Origin: Microvirga sp. VF16
GTDB taxonomy: Bacteria > Pseudomonadota > Alphaproteobacteria > Rhizobiales > Beijerinckiaceae
Direction of reading: 5' to 3'
NCBI RefSeq assembly: GCF_016864375.1
Contig: NZ_CP069354.1
Coordinates: 3,321,501 to 3,385,500 of the forward strand
Length of the DNA stretch: 64,000 nt
Shown here: positions 55,692 through 64,000 of the stretch, piece by piece
Layout: each line of letters starts with the position of its first letter
Numbering within the stretch: the first letter of the stretch is position 1
Notes under the pieces: generated by a model
Databases searched by the model: none
Told to the model about the DNA's origin: nothing
What the model saw: the letters and a program-made list of their open reading frames with translations, nothing else
Position numbers and translations under genes: made by a program

Positions 55692-57026
55692 ATGGATCAC
55701 GTGCCCGATACCGACTGGCTTGCCGAACGGCTGAAGGAGCGCACGGCGCGCGGCATCGCAGTGGAGACGAGCGCCCTCATCCGCTCGGGGGCGCTGCCAA
55801 TCGGCATGCGCCTGCCGACGGTGCGCGACCTCGCCTACAAGCTCGGCGTCAGTCCCGCGACCGTCTCCGAGGCCTGGAGCGAGCTGCGCCGCCAGAAGAT
55901 GATCACCGGGCGCGGCCGCACCGGTACCTATGTCTTCGGCAACACGGTCACGCCGCGTCCAGCCCGCATGGGAAGCGTCGGGCATTTCGGCGAAGGGGTG
56001 CTCGATCTGACCATGGCGGTACCCGATCACGACCTACTGCCGCCCCTCACGCAGGCGCTGATGCATGCCGCGCAGGCGGAGAACCTCAACAGCTACGAGC
56101 GCACGCCGATCCTTCCCGAACTGCGAGCGGCCGTGGAGCCGCGCTGGCCCTACCGGCCGGAAACCTTCCTCGCCACCAACGGCGGCTACAACGCCGTCTA
56201 TTCGACGCTGCACGCCCTTGTGATGCCAGGCGCATCCATCGCCATCGAGGATCCGACCGCCATGCGCATCCTCGACATCATCGAGGATCTCGGGGCCGAG
56301 ATCATCCCGGTCGAATGCGATGCGGAGGGACCGATTCCCTCCTCGCTCGCGAAAGCGCTGCAGAAGAATCCGACGGCCTTCATCTATCAGCCGCGCACCC
56401 ATTCCGTCACCGGCCGCGCGGTAACACGGGAGAGGCTGGCGGAACTCGCCGAAGCCCTGGAGGGAAGCGACTGCTACATCATCGAGGACGACGGCGTGGG
56501 CGATGTGTCTCCGCTGCTCCCGGTCAGCATGGGCGACCGTTTTCCGAAGCGGGTCGTCCACATCCTGTCGTTCTCGAAATCGCTCGGCCCGGACCTTCGC
56601 CTCGCAGTCCTGTCGAGTTCAGTCACCGTCGCCAAGCAGATCCAGTCCTATCGCAGCTTCAGCTCCGGCTGGACGAGCCGGCTGCTGCAAGCCACGACAG
56701 CATGGCTCCTGAAAGACGCCGGGAGCATGCACATGGTCGCTCACGCGCGCGGCATTTACGCGGGGCGCCAGATGGCGCTCACCGATCGGCTGCGCGAGCG
56801 CAGCATCGACATCCCGCCGGGAGAAGGGCTGTGCATCTGGGTCCCCGTGGAATCCGAGCAATACGCCCTCGTCACCTTGGCGGCCCGCGGGATCGCGGTG
56901 CTTCCCGGCATGAAATGCTCAGTACGGCCAACCAACCACATCAGGGTCGCAACCGGAATTCTCACGGACCGCTATGAGTTCGTTGCAGACTCGATCAAAC
57001 TCGCGGCACTCGGTAGTCTTGGGTGA
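55692..57026 (+). CDS. MocR/GntR-family regulator with aminotransferase domain
   Basis: 444 residues: a GntR winged helix (about 20-75, LPTVRDLAYKLGVSPATVSEAW) and a fold type I PLP domain with the Schiff-base Lys in LSFSKSLGPDLRL. MocR proteins sense a PLP-linked amino compound and control neighbouring genes. It faces the transporter/hydrolase operon. The ATG at 55692 is used; the open frame to 54873 is accidental. Confidence 0.92.
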   Translation: MDHVPDTDWLAERLKERTARGIAVETSALIRSGALPIGMRLPTVRDLAYKLGVSPATVSEAWSELRRQKMITGRGRTGTYVFGNTVTPRPARMGSVGHFGEGVLDLTMAVPDHDLLPPLTQALMHAAQAENLNSYERTPILPELRAAVEPRWPYRPETFLATNGGYNAVYSTLHALVMPGASIAIEDPTAMRILDIIEDLGAEIIPVECDAEGPIPSSLAKALQKNPTAFIYQPRTHSVTGRAVTRERLAELAEALEGSDCYIIEDDGVGDVSPLLPVSMGDRFPKRVVHILSFSKSLGPDLRLAVLSSSVTVAKQIQSYRSFSSGWTSRLLQATTAWLLKDAGSMHMVAHARGIYAGRQMALTDRLRERSIDIPPGEGLCIWVPVESEQYALVTLAARGIAVLPGMKCSVRPTNHIRVATGILTDRYEFVADSIKLAALGSLG

Positions 57027-57714
57027 GATCCTTCTTGCTGTACAACGTGCCTTGGTCGAGATGAGAGAGGCCTTCTCTGGCCAAGTCACCAAGCTGGAAT
57101 GCCTGCACCGGGTCAGGCAGAATTGCCATCCTCAAGCATAGGTCTCAGGCGTGCCAAATCCGGACGTTCGCAAGCATTGGACGATTGGCCGGTCCGTCGG
57201 CTCAAGGTAGGCCTATGAAGGAAAGCCCGGGCGCATGGACGACGGCACGGATATAGTTGCATATCCAGCCGCACCATCTATGGGCTTGGCCTGATAAGGT
57301 ACCAGACGAGGCTCGTCTAATGACGCGAGCACAGGAAACGACCGGGCCGGAGGACATCCGGCATGGCACGGCATCATTGAAGCGGCGGTGACAGTGGCCG
57401 GTCTGTGGCTCCCAAAATGTTCTCGAGCCGGGCTCTGTATCTTTGAAACACAATCCGTGAGGGTGGTGCCGCTCTGCCGCGACTGCGCCGGCCATCACAT
57501 CAGCTCCTGCTCCGACATCCGAAATACCTGTCGCACACCAAAATGCTCGGACACCGGCTTGCTGAACCGACCATCGACCCTAAAACCTGCGGTCAAGTTG
57601 AACCTGAATTACGGCAGCAAAACCTCAGACCGGGTAGCTGAGGACAGGCCGTCATGGGCCTGAACCCGATCTGCCGACTGAGCTGAACTATTCTCACTGG
57701 AGGCGATCGCCCAG
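57027..57714. other. About 690 bp without a recognised gene
   Basis: Between the MocR gene and the MFS/cyo operon. Short open frames lack family signals. It must contain the cyo promoter; no box was identified with confidence. Confidence 0.4.
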
Positions 57715-59058
57715 ATGACGATGGATCAGGTTGAAGGACCGCAGCCCTCCTCCACACCGCTCGAGCGCGACGCCCGTCTGGTGTCCACTGATCATAAGGT
57801 TGCGCCAAGTGAGATCGCCATTGGGGTCATCATCGGCCGAGCGGCTGAGTATTTCGACTTCTTCGTTTTCGCCATCGCGTCAGTGGTGGTCTTCCCCAAG
57901 GTGTTCTTTCCCTTTGCGGAACCCGTGACGGCAACGCTTTACTCGTTCGCCATGTTCTCGCTTGCCTTTATCGCCCGGCCGATCGGATCGATTATCTTCA
58001 TGGCGATCGACCGTCGGCACGGCCGTGGCGTCAAGCTGACCATCGCGCTTTTCCTGCTTGGCTTCTCCACCATGGCGATCTCCTTCCTGCCCGGCTACGC
58101 GCAGATCGGCGCCTGGTCCCTGTACCTCCTCGGCATCCTGCGGATCGGACAGGGCCTCGCTCTGGGTGGGGCATGGGATGGGCTCGCCTCACTTCTCGCC
58201 CTCAACGCGCCCATTGAGCGCCGCGGTTTCTACGCCGCCATCCCGCAACTCGGCGCGCCGCTCGGCTTCATGGTGGCCGGCGTGCTGTTCTCGTTCTTCC
58301 TGCTCAATTTATCAGAGGCCGATTTTCTGGACTGGGGCTGGCGATATCCCTTCTTCTGCGCCTTTGCCGTTAACGTCGTAGCCTTGTTCTCGCGGTTGCG
58401 TCTCGTCGCCACCGAGGAGTTTTCGCGCCTTCTCGAACGGCGGCGGCTCGAACCCTCGCCCATCATCCCGCTGATCCGGAGTTACGCTGGCGTTCTCCTG
58501 ATTGGGGCCCTGATTCCGCTGGCAAGTTTCGCGTTGTTCCATCTCGTAACCGTCTTTCCCATCAGCTGGATTACCTTGTTCACTCAGCGGTCGGCGGGTG
58601 AGTTCCTCATGGTGCAATGCTCCGGCGCCGTCATCTGCGCGGGAGCGGTCGTGGCCTCGGGCCTGATTGCCGACCAGATCGGCCGCCGCATGCTTCTCAT
58701 AATCTCGGCAGGCTTGATCGCTGTTTTCGCGATCTGCAGTACCATCGCTCCGTTGATCGTCGAGGAAAATGCGATCGGTCAGACAATCTACGTCAATGCC
58801 GGCTTCTTGTTGCTTGGTCTGTCCTACGGGCAGTCATCCGGCGCGGTCACGTCGCAGCTCAATCAACGTTACCGCTATACCGGTGCAGCCCTCACCAACG
58901 ACCTCGCCTGGCTGCTCGGCGCTGGCTTCGCTCCACTGATTGTTCTGTTCCTGTCAGCTCGTTACGGCCTCGCCTGCGTAGGTCTGTATCTGCTGTCGGG
59001 GGCAGTCACCACCCTGGTGGCGCTCAGCCTGTCCCGCTCGGAAATCCGGCAGGTTTGA
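57715..59058 (+). CDS. MFS transporter at the head of the cyo operon
   Basis: A 447-residue, 12-helix MFS protein of the metabolite:H+ symporter (MHS) type, with RPIGSIIFMAIDRRHGRGVKL in loop 2-3 and FDFFVFAIASVVVFPKVFFP in helix 1. It ends three bases before cyoA, so it is cotranscribed. Substrate unknown; an MFS gene in this position is familiar from other rhizobial cyo operons. Confidence 0.88.
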   Translation: MTMDQVEGPQPSSTPLERDARLVSTDHKVAPSEIAIGVIIGRAAEYFDFFVFAIASVVVFPKVFFPFAEPVTATLYSFAMFSLAFIARPIGSIIFMAIDRRHGRGVKLTIALFLLGFSTMAISFLPGYAQIGAWSLYLLGILRIGQGLALGGAWDGLASLLALNAPIERRGFYAAIPQLGAPLGFMVAGVLFSFFLLNLSEADFLDWGWRYPFFCAFAVNVVALFSRLRLVATEEFSRLLERRRLEPSPIIPLIRSYAGVLLIGALIPLASFALFHLVTVFPISWITLFTQRSAGEFLMVQCSGAVICAGAVVASGLIADQIGRRMLLIISAGLIAVFAICSTIAPLIVEENAIGQTIYVNAGFLLLGLSYGQSSGAVTSQLNQRYRYTGAALTNDLAWLLGAGFAPLIVLFLSARYGLACVGLYLLSGAVTTLVALSLSRSEIRQV

Positions 59059-59061
59059 TCC

Positions 59062-60282
59062 ATGCGAAAGTCGATGCATCCAATCCGTCAGAATGCGTAT
59101 CGCCGCCCGGGCGGGTCCTTGAAGCGCAAAACCCTTCGCGGCTTGGTGCTGATCGCTGCCTCGGTGCTGCTTGCCGGATGCGACATGGTCGTCATGAGCC
59201 CCTCCGGCGACGTCGCGGTCCAGCAGCGCAACCTCATCATCGCATCCACCGCGCTCATGCTGCTTGTGATCGTTCCGGTGATCGCGCTCACGTTCCTATT
59301 CGCGTGGCGCTACCGCGCGTCGAACACAGACGCGACCTATGACCCCGACTTTCACCATTCGACCCAGCTCGAAGTGGTCATCTGGACCGTGCCCCTACTC
59401 ATCATCATCGCCCTGGGCGCCATGACCTGGATCAGCACGCACACGCTCGATCCCTTCAGGCCGCTCTCTCGGCTTGCCCCCAACAAGCCGGTGTCTGCCG
59501 ACATCAAGCCCCTGACCGTCCAGGTCGTCGCGCTCGACTGGAAATGGCTGTTTATCTACCCTGAGTTTGGCGTCGCGAGCGTGAACGAGATGGCCGCGCC
59601 TGAGAACGTTCCGATCACCTTCCAGATCACGTCCTCCTCCGTGTGGAATACGTTCTACGTTCCCGCCCTCGCGGGCATGATCTACGCCATGCCGGGCATG
59701 GAGACCAGGCTCCATGCCGTCATGAACGAAGAGGGTGACTTTACCGGCATCTCGGGACACTACAGCGGATCGGGCTTCTCCCGCATGAACTTCGGCTTCC
59801 GAAGCCTCACGCCGCAGGGCTTCGACGGGTGGGTGGCGAGAGCGAAGGCTGCCGGAACGCCCCTCGACCGCGAAGCCTATCTCCAGCTCGAAAAGCCGAG
59901 CGAGGCGGAGCCGGTTCGCTTCTTTGGGTCTGTGGAGAGCGGCCTCTACGACGCGATTCTCGGCTTGTGTGTCATACCGGGCCGGATGTGCGTGCACGAA
60001 ATGCACCACATCGACAGGATGGGCGGCGCAGCCGAGGACAGCGAGGTGAACCGTCAACGGCTTGAATACGACAGCCGCCGGGTCCAGGAGGGCGACGAAC
60101 CGTCCGGCGCCACCTTCCCTGCCTCGGGTCGTCCGCCCAGGAGCCCCGAAGAGCCGGAAGGTCTGATCCCGCGCGACGGGGAGCAGGGCGGCCAAGGGCA
60201 GGGCAACGTCCCGCCTGCCACCGGCGATGGCCCGGCGCCTGCCCAACTGAACAATCCGCCCACCGGCACCCACCAACACTGA
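59062..60282 (+). CDS. cyoA: CyoA, quinol oxidase subunit II
   Basis: Subunit II of cytochrome bo3 ubiquinol oxidase. A lipobox (LLAGCDM) near residue 39 and two helices precede the cupredoxin domain (VWNTFYVPALAGMIYAMPG). CuA ligands are missing, as expected for a quinol oxidase. The 406 residues are longer than the usual ~315. The last ~90 residues are rich in Pro, Gly, Gln and Glu and look disordered. The next gene starts 15 bp downstream. Confidence 0.93.
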   Translation: MRKSMHPIRQNAYRRPGGSLKRKTLRGLVLIAASVLLAGCDMVVMSPSGDVAVQQRNLIIASTALMLLVIVPVIALTFLFAWRYRASNTDATYDPDFHHSTQLEVVIWTVPLLIIIALGAMTWISTHTLDPFRPLSRLAPNKPVSADIKPLTVQVVALDWKWLFIYPEFGVASVNEMAAPENVPITFQITSSSVWNTFYVPALAGMIYAMPGMETRLHAVMNEEGDFTGISGHYSGSGFSRMNFGFRSLTPQGFDGWVARAKAAGTPLDREAYLQLEKPSEAEPVRFFGSVESGLYDAILGLCVIPGRMCVHEMHHIDRMGGAAEDSEVNRQRLEYDSRRVQEGDEPSGATFPASGRPPRSPEEPEGLIPRDGEQGGQGQGNVPPATGDGPAPAQLNNPPTGTHQH

Positions 60283-60297
60283 TCCGGACGAGCGCCG

Positions 60298-62301
60298 ATG
60301 TTCTCGAACTCAGATCTCAGCCAAATCCTCTTCGGGCGCCTATCGCTCGAAGCCATTCCCTATCATGAGCCCATCCTGGTCGTGACATTCCTTGTCGTGG
60401 CCGTGGTCGGCTTGGCCCTGCTCGCAGCCGTCACCTGGTACGGCCAATGGGGATATCTGTGGCGGGAATGGTTCACGAGCGTCGATCACAAGAAGATCGG
60501 GATCATGTACATCATCCTCGCCATCGTGATGCTGCTGCGCGGCTTCGCCGACGCGATCATGATGATCACGCAGAAGGCTCTGGCGGTCGGCGCATCGGAG
60601 GGCTACCTGCCGCCGCACCACTACGACCAGATCTTCACCGCCCATGGCTCGATCATGATCTTCTTCATGGCCATGCCTTTCGTGACCGGGGTCATGAACT
60701 ACATCATGCCGTTGCAGATCGGCGCGCGCGACGTGGCCTTCCCCTTCCTGAACAATTTCAGCTTCTGGATGACGGTGGGAGGCGCCGTCCTCACGATGAT
60801 GTCCCTGTTCGTGGGGGAGTATTCGCGGGCCACTTGGCTCGCCTATCCTCCGCTGTCGGGGGCGGCCTACAGTCCCGGCGTCGGGGTCGACTACTACATC
60901 TGGGGGCTCCAGGTCGCGGGCGTCGGCACGACTTTGTCCGGCATCAACCTGATCGCGACCATCGTGAAGATGCGCGCCCCCGGCATGACGATGATGAAGC
61001 TGCCGGTCTTTACCTGGACGACCCTTGCCAGCAACGCCATCATCGTCACGATCTTCCCGGTCCTGACCGCCACCTTGGCGCTCCTCGCGCTCGACCGTTA
61101 CGTGGGAACGCGATTCTTCACGAACGATTTCGGCGGCAACTCGATGCTGTACATGAACCTCATCTGGATCTGGGGCCATCCGGAGGTTTATGTGCTCGTC
61201 CTGCCCGCCTTCGGCATCTATTCGGAGGTCGTGTCGACCTTCTGTAGCAAACGGCTGTTCGGCTACACGTCTATGGTTTACGCGACGGCGGTCATCGCCC
61301 TCGTGTCGTGGCTGACTTGGCTTCACCATTTCTTCACGATGGGATCTGGCGCCAACGTCAACGCCTTTTTCGGCATCACGACGATGATCATCTCGATCCC
61401 GACGGGCGCGAAGGTATTCAACTGGCTGTTCACCATGTACCGCGGGAAGATCCGGTTCGAGACGCCGATGATCTGGGTGATGGGCTTCATCCCCACCTTC
61501 GTGCTCGGCGGGTTGACCGGCGTTTTGCTCGCGGTTCCGCCCGCTGACTTCGTGCTGCACAACAGCTTGTTCCTGGTCGCGCATTTCCACAACGTCATCA
61601 TCGGCGGCGTTGTGTTCGGGCTGCTCGCGGGCGTTCAGTACTGGTTCCCAAAGGCTTTCGGCTACAAGCTCGATCCTTTCTGGGGTAAGGCGTCGTTCTG
61701 GTGCTGGCTGGTCGGCTTCTGGGTCACGTTCACGCCGATCTACATTCTCGGCCTCATGGGCGTGACGCGCCGGACGCAGCATTTCGCGGACCCGGCTGTC
61801 CAGCCCTACCTGATGATCGCTGTGATCGGCGCCTTCATCATCATGGCCGGCATCCTGGCCTTCGTGATCCAGCTCGTCGTCAGCTTCTTCAAACGCGAGC
61901 AGTTGCGCGACCTCACCGGCGATCCCTGGGGCGGTCGGACTCTTGAATGGTCGACCACTTCGCCGCCTCCACCCTATAATTTCGCCTTCATGCCGGTGGT
62001 ACACGATCTCGACGCGTGGTGGGACATGAAGAAGCGCGGTCACGATCGTCCGATGGAAGGCTTCAGGCCGATCCACATGCCCAGGAACACAGGCACGGGC
62101 GTCATCTTGGCCGTGCTCAGCACCGTGCTCGGCTTCGCCCTGGTCTGGTACATCTGGTGGCTGGCCGCCCTGTCGTTCGTCGGCCTCCTCGCGGTCGCCA
62201 TCATCCATACGTTCAACTACGACCGAGACTATTACATCCCGGCCGAGGATGTCGTCCGGATTGAAAGCCAAAGAACGGTGGAACTCGCAGGAGGAGCTTG
62301 A
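60298..62301 (+). CDS. cyoB: CyoB, quinol oxidase subunit I (catalytic)
   Basis: 667 residues with the haem-copper ligands: His in [11 protein letters not shown], the His-Tyr pair in [14 protein letters not shown] in WLHHFFTMG, and His in [10 protein letters not shown]. It reduces O2 to water with quinol electrons and pumps protons. All key residues are present and the length is normal. Confidence 0.97.
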   Translation: MFSNSDLSQILFGRLSLEAIPYHEPILVVTFLVVAVVGLALLAAVTWYGQWGYLWREWFTSVDHKKIGIMYIILAIVMLLRGFADAIMMITQKALAVGASEGYLPPHHYDQIFTAHGSIMIFFMAMPFVTGVMNYIMPLQIGARDVAFPFLNNFSFWMTVGGAVLTMMSLFVGEYSRATWLAYPPLSGAAYSPGVGVDYYIWGLQVAGVGTTLSGINLIATIVKMRAPGMTMMKLPVFTWTTLASNAIIVTIFPVLTATLALLALDRYVGTRFFTNDFGGNSMLYMNLIWIWGHPEVYVLVLPAFGIYSEVVSTFCSKRLFGYTSMVYATAVIALVSWLTWLHHFFTMGSGANVNAFFGITTMIISIPTGAKVFNWLFTMYRGKIRFETPMIWVMGFIPTFVLGGLTGVLLAVPPADFVLHNSLFLVAHFHNVIIGGVVFGLLAGVQYWFPKAFGYKLDPFWGKASFWCWLVGFWVTFTPIYILGLMGVTRRTQHFADPAVQPYLMIAVIGAFIIMAGILAFVIQLVVSFFKREQLRDLTGDPWGGRTLEWSTTSPPPPYNFAFMPVVHDLDAWWDMKKRGHDRPMEGFRPIHMPRNTGTGVILAVLSTVLGFALVWYIWWLAALSFVGLLAVAIIHTFNYDRDYYIPAEDVVRIESQRTVELAGGA

Positions 62302-62305
62302 GACG

Positions 62306-62932
62306 ATGCACGAAAAGACTCCTCCGCCCGGCGCCACCGCGCCTGTCTTCTACGATGAGGAAGGGAACACCCACGGCGATGGGGGGACGCTGTTCGGCTT
62401 CTGGCTCTATCTGATGAGCGACTGCCTCATCTTCGCGGCCCTGTTCGCCACGTTCGGCGTGCTCGGCCGCAACTATGCGGCGGGCCCGTCGGGAGCGGAT
62501 CTGTTCGACCTGCGGCTCGTTGCCGTCAATACGGGATTCCTACTCCTGTCCTCGATTACCTATGGCTTTGCCATGCTGGAGATGCAGAAGGATCGGATCA
62601 GGCCGACCCTTTCCTGGCTGGCGGTCACCGGCTTGTTCGGAGCGGCCTTTATCGCGATCGAGCTCTACGAATTCTCCCATCTGATCCGTGAAGGCGCTAC
62701 CCCCCAGCGCAGCGCATTCCTGTCCTCCTTCTTCGCGCTGGTAGGGACGCACGGGCTGCATGTCACGTTCGGCATCATCTGGCTCGTGACGCTGATGGTA
62801 CAGGTGCGCCAACGCGGACTGATCGTGGCGAACCAGCGCCGTCTCATGTGTCTCTCCATGTTCTGGCACTTCCTTGACGTCGTCTGGATCGGCGTCTTCA
62901 CCTTCGTTTACCTGATGGGGGCCATGCGATGA
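62306..62932 (+). CDS. cyoC: CyoC, quinol oxidase subunit III
   Basis: 208 residues with five helices and the family segment FFALVGTHGLHVTFGIIWL. The ATG at 62306 follows cyoB by 4 bp with GGAGG upstream (62290-62294); the overlapping longer frame is not used. The end overlaps cyoD by 4 bp. Confidence 0.95.
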   Translation: MHEKTPPPGATAPVFYDEEGNTHGDGGTLFGFWLYLMSDCLIFAALFATFGVLGRNYAAGPSGADLFDLRLVAVNTGFLLLSSITYGFAMLEMQKDRIRPTLSWLAVTGLFGAAFIAIELYEFSHLIREGATPQRSAFLSSFFALVGTHGLHVTFGIIWLVTLMVQVRQRGLIVANQRRLMCLSMFWHFLDVVWIGVFTFVYLMGAMR

Positions 62933-63336
62933 GTCAGGTCACCGAGCCCGGGTTCGCCGGGAAGCCGCACGGTCACGGCGAGGCGCACGGGGATCATTCT
63001 CATGACGCACAGGGCACGTTCAGAAGCTACATGATCGGCTTCGTCCTGTCGGTCATCCTCACGGCGATTCCGTTCTGGCTCGTGATGGCCAACGTCCTGA
63101 ACGACACTCTCTTGACCAGCATTGTCATCATGGCGCTGGCGGCGGTGCAGATCGTGGTTCACATGATCTACTTTCTGCATATGAACACGAAATCTGAAGG
63201 CGGCTGGACCTTCCTCGCGCTGCTGTTCACGCTTACTCTCGTTGTCATCACGCTGGTTGGCTCCATATGGGTCATGTATCACATGGATCAGAACATGATG
63301 CCGACGTCGCCACAGGAGGCGTTGCAAAGGCCCTGA
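62929..63336 (+). CDS. cyoD: CyoD, quinol oxidase subunit IV
   Basis: 135 residues with a His-rich soluble start (GKPHGHGEAHGDHSHD) and three helices (FVLSVILTAIPFWLVM and two more). The His-rich N terminus is longer than usual and might bind metal. It is a small assembly/stability subunit of bo3 oxidase. Confidence 0.93.
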   Translation: MSQVTEPGFAGKPHGHGEAHGDHSHDAQGTFRSYMIGFVLSVILTAIPFWLVMANVLNDTLLTSIVIMALAAVQIVVHMIYFLHMNTKSEGGWTFLALLFTLTLVVITLVGSIWVMYHMDQNMMPTSPQEALQRP

Positions 63337-64000
63337 CGGGTAAAGGCATCGCGACGCTGGTCGCCTTCGACATCGTGGCGGTTCTGCTTGTAGCCTGTCT
63401 CGCTGCGCTCACCGTCTGGCAGGTCCATCGCCGCGCCCATAAGCTCGACCTGATCGCGCGCGTGGAGGCGCGGGTCCACGCGGTCGCAACGCCTGCGCCA
63501 AGACCGGAAAGCTGGGCGCAAGTGTCGGCCGCTGCGGAGGAGTACCGGCGCGTGTTTGTGACGGGCAAGTGGCTCGAGGATCGCTCGGCGCTCGTCCAGG
63601 CCGTAACGGAATTGGGCGGCGGATATTGGGTCATGACCCCCCTGGCCCGGGATGACGGAACGACAATCCTCGTCAACCGCGGCTTCGTTCCCGCGACCCA
63701 GCGCGACCCTGTCTCCTGGCGGCCTCGGAGTACGGGACCAGTCACCGTGACGGGCCTGCTGCGCATGTCCGAGCCGGGCGGCGCCTTTCTGCGCACGAAC
63801 GACCCTACGTCCGACCGCTGGTTCTCCCGCGACATAGCCGCGATCACCGCGTCACGTGGCCTGGAGAACGTCGCGCCCTACTTCATCGACGCAGAGCGTG
63901 AGTCTGAGGAACGCGGCCTGCCCGTAGCTGGACTGACAGTGATTTCTTTCTCCAACAATCACCTGGTTTACGCCCTCACCTGGGGCGCTCTGGCGCTGAT
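63267..64000 (+). CDS. SURF1-family oxidase assembly protein (partial, runs off window)
   Basis: The frame reads TLVAFDIVAVLLVACLAALT as the first helix, then VWQVHRRAHKLDLIARVEARV, EEYRRVFVTGKW and ILVNRGFVPATQRD, the SURF1 family pattern. SURF1 helps haem a/o insertion or assembly of terminal oxidases. The only in-frame ATG is at 63267, overlapping cyoD by 70 bp; a non-ATG start nearer 63333 is possible because AGGAGG lies at 63314-63319. The C terminus is beyond the window. Confidence 0.88.
   Translation, partial: MGHVSHGSEHDADVATGGVAKALTGKGIATLVAFDIVAVLLVACLAALTVWQVHRRAHKLDLIARVEARVHAVATPAPRPESWAQVSAAAEEYRRVFVTGKWLEDRSALVQAVTELGGGYWVMTPLARDDGTTILVNRGFVPATQRDPVSWRPRSTGPVTVTGLLRMSEPGGAFLRTNDPTSDRWFSRDIAAITASRGLENVAPYFIDAERESEERGLPVAGLTVISFSNNHLVYALTWGALAL

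Noticed and set aside
57660-57690. String reminiscent of an antisense tRNA segment
   Set aside because: Only a short resemblance (GACTGAGCT); no cloverleaf arms or acceptor could be built.
60340-62337. 665-codon open frame on the minus strand
   Set aside because: It is the antisense of cyoB; charged low-complexity composition and no family signal. High-GC codon bias keeps the opposite frame open.

Overview
This looks like chromosomal DNA of an alphaproteobacterium, most likely of the Hyphomicrobiales (a Methylobacteriaceae or Microvirga-like relative is a guess from overall feel). The clues are a clade I nos cluster ending in an ApbE-type nosX, FixJ/FixL-like signalling, a UPF0314/DUF2585 gene, a cyo operon preceded by an MFS gene, and high GC. 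No rRNA, tRNA or CRISPR was found.

Region 1 (1-26.4 kb) is an anaerobic-respiration block. A CopC-CopD copper protein and a ferritin-like protein precede nosRZDFYL and nosX (2727-11862), a complete nitrous oxide reductase operon. Then come a Crp/Fnr regulator with a small partner gene, an NnrS-like protein, and ubiT-ubiU-ubiV, the oxygen-independent ubiquinone hydroxylation genes, all on the minus strand. Divergent to ubiT is ubiD followed by ubiX. A TTGCG-N6-CAA motif in front of nosR, the regulator operon and the ubiT/ubiD promoter suggests that one Crp/Fnr protein links N2O respiration to anaerobic quinone synthesis. The ubiD gene is split by 3917 bp of three stacked insertion sequences (IS481, IS701 and IS110 families). 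The order of events can be read base by base, and the IS110 element carries guide-like segments that match both its own ends and its present target. The block ends with a TetA-like exporter, an orphan ccmE, a Bfd-like [2Fe-2S] protein and a decayed IS5-type transposase.

Region 2 (26.4-43.3 kb) is accessory and stress-related: a winged-helix/TolB-like/TPR regulator, a lone flgE, a GNAT protein, pirin, an operon of SDR, cytochrome b, bestrophin and class III cyclase, a second SDR, cupin, alpha/beta hydrolase and AhpD-like genes, and a FixL/FixJ-like system with a MASE1-3xPAS kinase.

Region 3 (43.6-51 kb) has a TetR repressor divergent from an EmrA/EmrB-type efflux pair, with three copies of one operator. 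Small membrane or envelope proteins follow. Region 4 (51.3-57 kb) is a polar amino-acid ABC transporter with a nitrilase-family hydrolase and a solute-binding-like protein, divergent from a MocR regulator. Region 5 (57.7-64 kb) is an MFS gene, cyoABCD and a SURF1 gene that runs off the window: an aerobic bo3-type quinol oxidase operon.
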